DNA from: Liolophura sinensis
Lineage: Eukaryota > Mollusca > Polyplacophora > Chitonida > Chitonidae
Length of the DNA: 64,000 bases
Reading direction: 5' to 3'
Assembly: GCF_032854445.1 (NCBI RefSeq)
Contig: NC_088301.1
Span: 35,449,187-35,513,186, forward strand
Shown here one piece after another: positions 51,539 to 62,000 of the stretch. The translations under genes were made by a program, and so were the position numbers. Below the pieces are notes generated by a model. That model searched no databases, was not told the origin of the DNA, and saw nothing but the letters and a program-made list of their open reading frames with translations. Numbering within the stretch: the first letter of the stretch is position 1; every line of letters starts with the position of its first letter.

Positions 51539-51800
51539 GATAACATAACGAGATATATGGATAACAACCTCTGTTTATTTGAAAGCGACGTTTCGGTACA
51601 GATACTATTCCCGCTTTCAAGCATAATGAACAAATTACAGCAATTCTACTTTTTTGCTCGCTATAATCCCTATATGTTGACGCTATTCACTTTAGTTGCT
51701 GTGGTTTGTTCATTATGCTTGATAACGGTATTAGTATCTATACCGAAACGCCGCTTCCAAATAAACAGAAGTTGTTATCCATATATCTCATTATGTTATC
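51539..51800. repeat. 262 bp near-perfect inverted repeat (96 bp arms, 70 bp loop)
   Basis: Arm one is 51,539-51,634 and arm two 51,705-51,800; they pair with no indels and 87 of 96 matches by eye. Outer ends are GATAACATAA and its complement. No clear target-site duplication is seen (flanks TAACT and CAACT are only similar). It could be a foldback/MITE-type transposon, head-to-head terminal repeats of a larger element, or a hairpin RNA locus. A 104-codon plus frame crosses it and is a by-product. Confidence 0.9.
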
Positions 51801-52855
51801 CAACTCAACTTCTAAAAGCCTCTGAAAGATGTTAAAATTACCGATGTTATTTAATAGCATAGTTTAGGATTAGTTCTCAACTTCACCTATATCTTTGGCA
51901 AATAATGCATTAAATTTCATCACGCGACAAGGAGAAAACTGAACATCCCCCCAAATATAATAAAACATTCAAAGGACGTCATATAACTGCCAGCGTCAAA
52001 GAATAGAAATTATACTATACAGGTAAAGCCACATCACTCTCTACTGAGCGACTATTAACAATATTGTTCTGCCTTGGGCTACGTAAGCAATAAACAATAT
52101 GGAACACGAAGCAGGTCGGATAGTGCACGAACAGTGTTACCATTATAAAGCCTAAGTAAGATATAATCTGTGTATGTGTTATAACGTTATACATACATTT
52201 GATCATTCAACGGAGCAGCCTCTTGAAATGGCTAAAGTTCTAAATATGCATCTCCTTTCACTACTCATACTGAGAGACGCATCACATTGCCAATATTGCT
52301 TACTTTTGTTCATTGCAATGGCATGATGGTGACAAAGTGTTACTCGTCCGGCTGTAGTTAGCAGAAAACATATTTCAAGGAAGTTTTGTATTTTTCTTTA
52401 TTTGAAATCTTACGAGAAAGAAAGAAAGTCTATCAAAGTGAAAATATAATTCGGAATAATACATACGTTTGTATTACGTGTAGACCTGGTAATGTTTTCT
52501 TGTTTTGAGCTGACTGTAAAACACAAATGTCCAACATTTCCGACGTACACCAAGTTTTGCATTTGTGGAGTAGATACCTGTGGATGTTACAAACATGGAA
52601 ACTGACCAACACATTCTCCTTAAAAACGGGTACAGCCTAGAAATACAGAGAATGGTAGAAATGAAACAAAACCATATAGTGGAATTTAATGTTTTGAAAG
52701 TTTGTCGCTAAAATTTTGTTTCAGCGATGAATCTGATGACGTCCGCTGCCCAACTAGATAATACGTTGCAAAGATAGTTTTACTAAAGACTGTCGAAGCG
52801 TGTTGAACTTGATGAAAAGTGGACCGGGAGTAATTTAGCTACGATAATGCGTGTT
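51801..52855. other. gene-free AT-rich spacer
   Basis: No gene, repeat or island recognised. Confidence 0.6.
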
Positions 52856-52859
52856 CGAT

Positions 52860-53450
52860 CACAAGTAGTGATCAAGTCATTTTAATTTTCCCCTGCTACC
52901 CTTGGCCGGGACGATCTCAGCTTAGATTAATGTAATTTTAAGGTAGCGAAGACGTTGGGTCGGGTCGAAGATGAAGTAGACGCTGATGGAACCGGGGTTA
53001 AATGTACATGTCGTCGGCTGAAATTTGCGGGCTAGCCGATTCTCTCTGGTATACCTTGGGGCCAAAATTTTGTCACTTCTTGTCCTAGAAAATCATTTCT
53101 ATCTTCTCTAGTCGATAGCGAAGGTTTTGCAAAGTCGTCTCACTCCGTGGCCACTAATTTCCCTCGAATCGGGCGGACAATACGGGCATTTTCTTTAATA
53201 ATCCCTACCCTCCACTCTAGCTAGGCATAAAACCGTCATTTTCTCTCGCCTTCTCTTGTCCATATCCTATAAGATTGGTCTCTAAGTCAGCCATGCCCTG
53301 AAGGTAACGTGCGCCGAGGAAAAACGCCCGAAATTCTCGAGGCAGTGTTCTGCTGGGAAGTAGCAATTTAGGCCGATTTCATATTTTCTGTGTACGGCTA
53401 GCTTTTCCGGGTCGTTTTTAAACTCTGTCTCGGTACAGAGGGGTTAATGA
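52860..53450. other. candidate noncoding/regulatory island
   Basis: One of the largest and most complex islands, with GC clearly above its flanks, no open frame above 60 codons and no repeat structure. It contains TAAT and TTAAT words but no composite site I can name. Good candidate for conserved noncoding DNA. Confidence 0.35.
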
Positions 53451-53589
53451 CAAGTATTTCGAACTCTGCCAGACAACAAACAATACGAGATAATACAAAA
53501 TAATATCTGTGTTTCAAACTGTATTTAAGTTTCATGCCTCCAACAATGTTCTAGGCCTTCGTTTATGCTAACCTGGTCTTCTATCATGA

Positions 53590-54100
53590 TGTTTAATGGA
53601 GAGTCGACTGTGTTATTATCCACTGCCTATGAACTATGGCTCTCGTACAGGCCATCTGGACGAAGTCCTGGTCAGAAGGTTCCGCGCATTGCATCTGGCA
53701 GCCCTTCGTATTAACTTGTAATTGATAGGTCACTGACTGAAGTCTAGGCTGGCTGTTTGTTCTTGTACCACTTGACAATGTCCTGGCTGAACCGAGGTAG
53801 CGCTCCTAACACACCATGGGGGTGCGCTTTTGACACCAGGGTCCTTCAGCAGAAATAGTACTGGCTGAAGTGGTAATTACATGGCCTTCTGATTATATGT
53901 TTATGGTGGTGAGTGGTGGCGAATTGTAAGATACCTTTCAGCACCCTTAACGACGTTTTGACATTAGACCAAATGTGACACGAAGCTGTATGATCTGAAT
54001 TTAGTATACTTGACATACCAGGTTTCGATCTGAGGCCATCCGCATGCTTAACTGCATGGCAATGTAAAGAGCGGATGCCAGATGCATGCATGCTGACATG
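53590..54100 (-). mobile_element. possible decayed tRNA-related SINE
   Basis: On the minus strand, an A-box-like ATTGCCATGCAG (54,052-54,063) precedes GATCGAAACC (54,021-54,030), resembling a pol III B box, at roughly tRNA spacing. Sequence leftward to about 53,590 has raised GC and a repeat-like look, including a CACCACTCACCACCAT word near 53,905-53,920. The identity is uncertain and no tail or flanking duplication is seen. Confidence 0.25.
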
Positions 54101-55075
54101 AACACAATCATTATAGTTCCACTGACTTGATTATAATAAATTTATGTGACAAATGTGATAAGTGTTCTTCTTTGTGTTTCCATGAAAGGCTATTCCTGAC
54201 AATTCCCGAATTCAATGATATGTATACAACTTAAGGAGGGGAAATTTATAAACTGGAGTTGAATGGATCTCATAATTGAAAGGACGTATTTTTGTTTACT
54301 TCAGCACAAGCTTACTATTATGAAATATGTAGTACATTAGCTAGATATACACGTTTACAGTTTTGGTAAGTATAAAAATATAAGCTAAGAACTGGATGCA
54401 AACGTGACCTCTGGCATTCGTGTAACACTCGTATATCACAAAGAGGCGTTCCAAGTCATAAGACACATTTTCAGAATCTCCTTTCCATTTTCTATCTCGT
54501 CCGTTCATAAACAGGAGACTCCTTTATTTCCGATTTAATTGGTGTAAACATTTTGAAACTGTCAGCCATGGTATTTTATAACATAGTCAGATAAGTATTG
54601 GTCGATCAGGCGTCATTCCATATACTGTCTAGGTGGTGCATAATTGACCTGCTGGCTTTAGCACTAGGTGGATAAAACGTCGAAGGATACACTGTCATGG
54701 TAGGAACGAAATTCTATTTACAAACCTCGTTAATCTCGAAATAAGGAATCTGTCAAGCGTAAATTTTAAGTCAGCTGTATTTACAACTCCAAAATCTGAT
54801 AAAAAAAAATCATAAGCCATTTTCCATACTAAGTTTTATCCAGCAAAGTACCGATACGCCGATGAACGTCAACACTCTTGCTGCCAGTATAAAAAAAAAG
54901 AATATTGGTTGAACAATAAAGTTTGTCAACCTAAATTTTACTCCGTTTAGTCTCTGTGGCGTGGATGCCTACATATTTGTGTTGAGGATGAGTGTAAGGG
55001 GTTTGAGGATAGACTCGGGATTATCATACTCTCAAAATCTCAAAAACACTTAAAGAAATAAATACTCTTTTTTGC
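54101..55075. other. gene-free AT-rich spacer
   Basis: Nothing recognisable. Confidence 0.6.
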
Positions 55076-55079
55076 AATG

Positions 55080-55400
55080 GCGATGACAACCTCTATATTG
55101 CTGGAGGGCAGCTCTGTCGAGGTGAATATTTTTCCTTAGCTTGGATTGGCGTCTAACGCAGGTGACTCGATACTATCTAGTTACAATCCCTTCCCTCTCC
55201 CTCCGCTCGCCAATTCATCATCAAGCCAAGAAACTACCCCGGGGCAAAAATCAGAGCGTGTACCGTGCATTTCCTAATTCAACAGGGCGAATCTCCCTCA
55301 ACAAAGCTGTCTTCCTCTGTCTAAGATTGATCTCCAAACTTGTATACCATCCAGCCGTTTTCTCCTCTATTTTGATCTTGATATTCTAGTGGTATAATTA
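55080..55400. other. candidate noncoding island
   Basis: GC-raised, complex block. An 82-codon plus frame crosses it without known motif. Listed on composition only. Confidence 0.25.
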
Positions 55401-56110
55401 CTGTGCGTATGTATACTTTCACGAAAAGTGCATTTCTTCCTGTAGATAAGATTGTGAAACATGACCTCGGAATCATGAAGTTCCAGTGGCTGGTTTAACG
55501 AATCATCTGACAAATATGTCTAGTCATAATTGTTCCAACATTATGTGCCACCTCTGTTTATGCTTAGTGTATAGGTATTTCTGATCATTGATGTAAACAT
55601 TATTCGGCAAATGTCATAGCTATACGAAATCTAGTCCCTCAAAATAAAACCCATGTCACTGAAAGAATATTTTTTATCATAAATATATGGATTGTTGTCG
55701 ACTGCAGTTACTTTCATAAGTTGGAATGATTTTCTGTAAAGAAAACATGCAAGACATGTGCAAACCATGACGTTTCCAGTGTTTCAGAGGTTCGGTATCA
55801 CGTCATGAAAGGTCACGAGAATATGTGGTGACGTCATTGTTATTTTCGTAGAGAGGACATATATGGAGATAGCCGGTTTCATGCAAGTTGAAAACATTAA
55901 GCCTTTTAATGTTTCTGAGGGGAAAATGCGTTGCTTTAAAACAAAGTATGCTTGAATCAGGAAAGTGGCATTGCTTATCCTTTGTTGTATAGTTTTTCTT
56001 GAAGATATGTTTTTCTCGTTCTTGATCACTGGGTACATTTTGGAAAAGTCATCTTCTTCAGTTCAAGTTACCTATGAAACCTTGTTTCAAACAAAGTGAG
56101 AGGTCACAAC
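55401..56110. other. gene-free AT-rich spacer
   Basis: An 84-codon minus frame at 55,784-56,038 has no recognisable domain. Nothing else is supported. Confidence 0.55.
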
Positions 56111-56112
56111 AC

Positions 56113-56400
56113 TTGATTGCCTAATAGTTAGAGCGTTTTCCTCGAAGTCGGGATACTTTTGAACATCATTAACATTGTAGATTGTACTATTTCTTGGTCG
56201 GGTAATAGCAAAGACGTAAAAATAGTACCTTCCGCTGCCTGGCTTGGCACTCAGCAAACCAAGGAGCAAGGAAACAGGATTAGTTGGCTCGGTGTCAGTG
56301 TAATGTCAGTGGGCGGGATGTCATGTCCTCTCTCGATTTGATACTTCAGTGACGGTCCTGTCAACAGAAGCTACAGTATATTTGTACACACATGACACCT
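56113..56400 (+). mobile_element. tRNA-derived molluscan SINE
   Basis: The head TTGCCTAATAGTTAGAGCG (about 56,118-56,136) matches a tRNA A box region, followed by CCTCGAAGTCGGGA and a decayed B box near 56,150-56,162. The body has a CTTGGCACTCAGCA block, a GCAAGGAAACAGGATT block, GTGTCAGTGTAATGT and GGGATGTCATGTC, then GATACTTCAGTGACG. I recognise this order of blocks from a SINE widespread in molluscs. The 3' boundary is unclear; similarity seems to fade near 56,380-56,400. Short frames on both strands here are products of the repeat. Confidence 0.7.
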
Positions 56401-58990
56401 CGTGGTCATTTGACAGGGAAACGGATAAGGATGGCGTATAATTCCAGGTATACATACATACATGTACATAAGTAATCTGATAGCATCTAGTGGGCAACAC
56501 TTTTTTTAATTGTACTATGTTGAAAGTCAAGCGGGATGTTGACCACATGATTTTATCCAATATCTCTCTAGTCAACAATCTACTTATATACAGGACATAA
56601 GAATGATTATTATAATTTAATTAATTATACTTTTACCTCGAGATATTGAGATAAATTCTGTTTACGTTTCAAGTGCTTTTTATCGAGGATTTATACCAGA
56701 AATTAGTTATTGTTCAAATCAACAAGAACAAATATTTCAAACATTAAAACTATCACATCATTTCAACCTGACTAGAGTTATATTCCATGGTTTTCCGTGG
56801 GGTAAGGGTATACTGAAATTAGCTTGAAAGTATGTATTCTTTTAATGTTGTTGTCTGCAGGCTTGCGGTGGTTGTTCTGTACACAAGGGAGTTCGGACAA
56901 GAGTGGGATGTGAGGTCAGGCCAGACACGAACATACAGCCGGGGGAGATGTTAGCATCAATTATCATATTGGTTCTCTAATAACTTGTGCACTATCATCA
57001 GACTAAGCATCTTAATGGTATTAATTGGGTCAAAAAACTGACATATTTGGGACTGGAGAGTGATTGAGTTTTATGCTGTGAAAATTAACATGTTGCCCGC
57101 CTGTGTAGTGCAATAAATAACAGGGCATCCTGAGTTACAGCCAGACAACATTCAAGATACCAATCAAACATTATTATGTACCATTTAACTCTGAGGCAGA
57201 CGTCATGTTAGTCTGTGTGGCGACAAGCCGAAATATACACTGTCATTCAAACATAGTTATTAATTTACTCACCGAGTTGTTTTCACTAGTGGGAGTGGAT
57301 ATACAGTTTGATTGTGCATAGGACTATATAGTATAAAGGACTCAGTAGCATACATATCCAGTTTAGCGATGACCTCTTCAAACCATCTACAGTCATGTGT
57401 TTTCTAAATCTTCAGGACACAAAAAATAGAACGAAGATCAAACAAAGCATGTAATATTGGACACTATATCTGTAGTGAAAATACTGAATATAAAAATTAA
57501 AAGATAAATACAGAAAAAGCTAAAGTGCATGGGTTAAATCCTAGCACCGATCCTATTATTTCGCTTAGGATATTGAGTTACAAGTTATACGGACTTCATA
57601 CATCTAGTTTTAGTTAGCAATGTAGTTCGTATGATGTATTGCATATAATGGTATGTATTATATTAAGGGAATACTGACGGGCTATACCATTAAAAATATA
57701 CAAAAATAATTTAATAGATGAGGTCGAGTATTTTACAGAACATTCAATTTAAACTGAGCAGTCTGTGTCTCAATACGTTTAGTTTTACTCTGCGTGTACA
57801 ACAAAGAGTCTAGATAAGATAAAGTTCATATTGTAGGCTTTATTACAGAGTTTCAACGAATATGGTGTTATCTACGTTGTTAGTCGTTGTACGGTTTTCG
57901 CCCGAAAAAAATACGGAAAATAATCACAGTGTGAAGACAGTTTTATCTGACATGTTTACTCTGAGTAATAACAATACATAAATTGTTTTATCAGGGAGAC
58001 GTGTGCAGTCGATGTTCTCTATTGATCCTTGACTTCTGATGGATATAAATACCACCCGATAAATCAATTCGCAGCAAGCTACAAGGGTCAGGATGACATA
58101 CGTCAATATTCATAATATCGTCACGCACCTGCAACCTCTACATCACTCTGCACGTGCACAGAGAGCGCAAATACAGTACCAATTACAAACCACAACTATG
58201 CATTTGAACACTATCATCATATTTCTGTTTTGACAGTTTTTTCATTACTTTTTGATATTTTCACAATAGTTTCATAAGCCTGTGCAGATTTTCCCGTACA
58301 GGTGTGCTGATAAGAGCAAGGCAGTGTACTTTGTTGTGCCAGGTGAGCTAATTAAATAATGATACTAAAGACAAAGAATATATCTACTGACGTATTTTTA
58401 TCTTACTGATCTAAGGCGATTATTGGTGGGATCTTAAATGTTATGGAAGATGAAGACCGCATATAGGTGGTCTTGCACAGTGCCATAAATTAAACTCTTA
58501 TTTCCCTGTTGGTCTTTTGTCAGGAAGAAAATAGAGTTAAAAAAAAACCCATAACATGTCATGTCCTTTTTAATTATGTGGTGATTGTTATTTCTGTCTC
58601 TGCAGACTCATATGTCACGTGCTTGATAGCTCGAGCGATACAAGAGGAAACGAAAACAAAACAATATTTTGCTCTCTAAGACTCGCATCGCTAGGTTGGA
58701 TGAGTTGACAAGTCTGTTTGAATTTATGTTCCAATTTCATGACAGTAAATTAAATTGTCTTGCATAATATTAATGTTTGTTTCTCATTCAACAATCTTAA
58801 GCAGAGCGACCTGTGATGACCTATGTTATTCCATTTAAAGCGATGCTTGAGATCATATCAAAATGTAATTCGAGAAAAAGCAACAATTTTTCGTTGAGAT
58901 GGTCGTGGTGTAGTTCATGTAGAGAAATGACAGGCAGTTCTATTGAGTGCTGTCAAAAGTGAAATGAGTAATTATTGTAGAGAATCGCGT
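56401..58990. other. gene-free AT-rich stretch
   Basis: No gene is recognised; a small richer patch lies at 56,860-56,960. Frames are at most 85 codons and featureless. Confidence 0.6.
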
Positions 58991-58999
58991 GTGGTCTTT

Positions 59000-59420
59000 G
59001 GCTTGTTTATGCATGGCGGTTGAGTTAGTCACAGGTCAGTGCTCACCCGACACACCTCCTTTGGAAGCCTGTATACAGCATCTCTTCACCCATCCTCTCA
59101 TATCTATTTGACTCTGTCTACTACAATACAATCTCGCCCCAGCGGGCAACTTGCGTCAAGCCAGTCGCATGTCAGCATTTTGCCAGCAAAAGCCCCAAAA
59201 GTAGTTTATTTTTCTTAAATTAAGGGATATCTTCTGTCTGACCAATGCAGACGTAAAGCGAAGTGGCATATAAGACAGAGAAATTTAAGAACAAATAAAA
59301 CCCATGCTTTTATCAAGCTTTGCAGCTAGCTGCCCGTGAAGTATTTCCGCCTGTCATTAGAGCTTCACCTGTCTGCTTACATTTAGACTGGGGCGAACGA
59401 CACGGCCGGTATATAACTGC
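59000..59420. other. candidate noncoding/regulatory island
   Basis: Complex block with pyrimidine-rich and GC-raised parts and no open frame. It carries CTGTCA (MEIS-type, reverse) at 59,351-59,356 and an E-box CACCTG at 59,366-59,371. Regulatory role is inference. Confidence 0.3.
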
Positions 59421-59611
59421 ACTCGCTTGAATATATAAATAGTCACTTTCATATCATATTCTCGAGGGCAAAAATTGTAACAACACGAGACATACTAGTA
59501 TACACTGCAAATTTCATCCCCTCTTAAACATGATCAAAGGCATAATGTGTATTATCTAGTGTTAGGACTTAAAGTGTCCTTTATAGCATAATATTTTTAA
59601 GCCCATGTAAT

Positions 59612-59750
59612 TGTATTGATTTATTTAATTATTTGATTCATTCGAGTTTTATGCCGCCCTGAAAAATATTTCACTTGCACGACGGCGGCCAGCATTACGA
59701 TGAGGAAACCAGGCAGAGGCATGTACCATGTACGACCACCGGTAGTATTG
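59612..59750 (-). mobile_element. diverged second copy of the 47.5 kb SINE family
   Basis: On the minus strand it shows GGTTTCCTCAT, TGCTGGCCGCCGTCGT, TGAAATATTTTTC and a GGCGGCATAAAAC-like end with an AATAAATCAATACA tail. These match the blocks of the 47,533-47,688 element with many substitutions and a missing segment. The head is not recognisable. Confidence 0.65.
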
Positions 59751-60570
59751 TAGCCACTGTTGGCTAACTGTTGCCCAACTAACCATTATACTTAGGGCTT
59801 CATATAATACATAATGCTGCGGCACATAATAACCTTTTACCCTGGCAAACGTCAGTAATGCTATCACTACCAAGGAATATATCGATCTATTGGCTGATTA
59901 TTTGGTTGATTAATGCTTAACATCGTACTCATGGTGCTTTTACTTACATGGTGGCCGTCCGGTTTATGGATGGAAGAAAAATGAGTAATCCAAAGCTTGC
60001 CAGTAGCCTGACAAAGCGCCTGTTGAAATCCGAATAGGAGTTTATGGAATCAAAAAGTTATCCAACCCTGAAAGTCTCACTAAAGCCTGTAGTTGGCTGT
60101 ACTTGATGTATCTCAGACTTCAATATCTTATTCAAGCCTTAAACGTGATGATCATATATGCAAAAGTAAATAAGAATATGACAGTCTTGATATGTTGCCA
60201 TTTGACCCTGAGGTTAAGGTCTACCTGCTGTGATTGCTGTGTATCTGTTGTTTCATATCTAATGTCGTGAGTATTTTAGTGAAGCAGCACACTGATTACA
60301 ACAGTATATCAGGAAAATGCAGGAAAATACATCATGAGAGGAAACTTTTGTTGTAAAAAAATTTCATAGGTCCGTCGCATACTACAGTTATGACAAGCAT
60401 ACCAAAAAAATAAAAAATGTCAAAAAACTCAGCGATGCAAAGAACTGATAGGTTCAAATATAACGATTCGCTAAGAGTTTCCGAAAAAAATCTGTGTTAA
60501 TATTCAACGGAATTCAAAAACAATGCTGAAATGATGCCTTTAAAATGCAATGCATGAAAATGAAATGTAA
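59751..60570. other. gene-free AT-rich spacer
   Basis: Nothing recognisable. Confidence 0.6.
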
Positions 60571-60571
60571 T

Positions 60572-60760
60572 GAATTTATTTATTTATTTATTTTAGGGTA
60601 TGCAAGTATTTTTCACAGTTACACCAGTGGGCAGGTTGATTGGTGCTAAAAATTGGCCTAAACCACTTCTCTTGGGCAGGCTCTACTGCATGACTTTGCA
60701 GATAAATGAGCGAGCGCTGGATTCGATCATTTAACGTCATTTAGCCGATCTGACATGCTT
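60572..60760 (-). mobile_element. probable tRNA-related SINE copy
   Basis: On the minus strand TGATCGAATCC (60,719-60,729) resembles a pol III B box and is followed by CAGCGCTCGC. A non-tRNA body comes next, and the element ends in an (AAAT)n-type tail at 60,573-60,594. The body differs from the other SINEs here. The A box is not clear, so the 5' limit is a guess. Confidence 0.45.
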
Positions 60761-61157
60761 AAAAAAGTATTGCTCACTGTATTCATATGTATCGTATGGC
60801 CATCACCAGATTTACTGCAGTTGTACGTTGTCTTGTTTTATCGGAAACAATCGCATTTGTATCGCTCCATTATGTTGTTTCGATGTAGGAGATACCGTTA
60901 ATTTATCTAAAGTAGTCAACCACAGATAAGTATCTCGACTTTGACCTGCTATTATTCATGCGCATGAGCTAGTTTTTCGAATGGACTATATCAGTGTACT
61001 GGTAAATGCAAACTCATTCCATGGTATAATCGCGATTCTTGTGGCTTCTAGCAAGACATTTATATAATAAACACATAAGACGGTCTAATACATAATATAT
61101 ATGTTTACTTTTGCTATATGATTTATCTATTAATTAGATGTGATAGATGATTGGTTT
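60761..61157. other. AT-rich spacer
   Basis: Nothing recognisable. Confidence 0.6.
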
Positions 61158-61163
61158 TTACCT

Positions 61164-61373
61164 CATGTAGTAAAGAAGTTCCCAAGCGTTGTCGTATAAA
61201 GATGTAGCCTTAGTGGATTTAAACTTATTCCACCTCCTCTCGGATATGTCAAAATACCACCCCATACACTCTACTGAATGAACTACCTCATACAAGGACC
61301 TGTTTCGTGTGATAAATTTCCACAGCAATCTCATAAAATGAGACATAGGTGTTTTGAACAGATACAGCAAGCT
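61164..61373 (-). CDS. weak internal-exon candidate
   Basis: On the minus strand a CTTCGTTCAG acceptor-like word near 61,374 is followed by about 70 open codons that end at ATGAG|GTAAAA, a good donor match near 61,163. The peptide, starting LLYLFKTPMSH and ending LLYYMR, has a protein-like mix with several Trp and Tyr, but I recognise no family. An in-frame TAA forms part of the donor. Chance is the leading alternative. Confidence 0.15.
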
Positions 61374-61374
61374 G

Positions 61375-62000
61375 AACGAAGTAGTTGATTACATGCAATT
61401 TTAATGATATATAAGAAAGCACAGAATCATAAATGTAATTTCTTCTTCACCAAAGCCGTGTCGTAATAAGAAAACCGCACATCGCAAGACTGAAATTTAT
61501 TAATTTCTTTCCTACAGCATGTATGAACAATTCGTGCTCCAACTGTGGCAATGAAAATCAGACGAAGTCCTTCAGAATTGGCATAATCAGAAATGTACCA
61601 TCAACACGTATGCAGATGATAGGGCACAGGATCTTTCTGCTCGTTGTTTACCGCCATACATTCGTGTAGGACACCCGAGTGCCCGAAGTAAACCACCGAC
61701 CTTCGTCAACTTATGTTGGCAAATTTACCCGTATTTACCCGAAGGTCTCCTTCGAGGGCAATAGCCGACAAAGCCCCCAAAGCAATAGCGGCAGAAGCAG
61801 CAAAATAATTCTGCAGTAAAGTGGTACAATTCTTGCAGGTCGCAAAAACAAGTGTTAAAACTTAACTTCTTGGGCAATAATAAACCACGCAATATAAAAG
61901 ACAACAGCAAGGAGATTACATCCAGCGCAACGACGACAGTGTGACAATTGGCAAATGCTAACAGGTAACCAGTACAATTCGGCCTACTTCCAATTTCCCT
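61375..62000. other. mixed stretch, possible repeat fragment
   Basis: A more complex segment at 61,600-61,760, with an ACCGACCTTCG word near 61,696, resembles parts of interspersed repeats I know from molluscs, but the match is too loose to name. No gene. Confidence 0.3.

Noticed and set aside
51521-51835. 104-codon plus-strand frame at the inverted repeat
   Set aside because: It runs through both arms and the loop of the hairpin, so it is a by-product of the repeat.
56087-56341. 60-codon frames on both strands at 56.1-56.3 kb
   Set aside because: They lie inside the tRNA-derived SINE.
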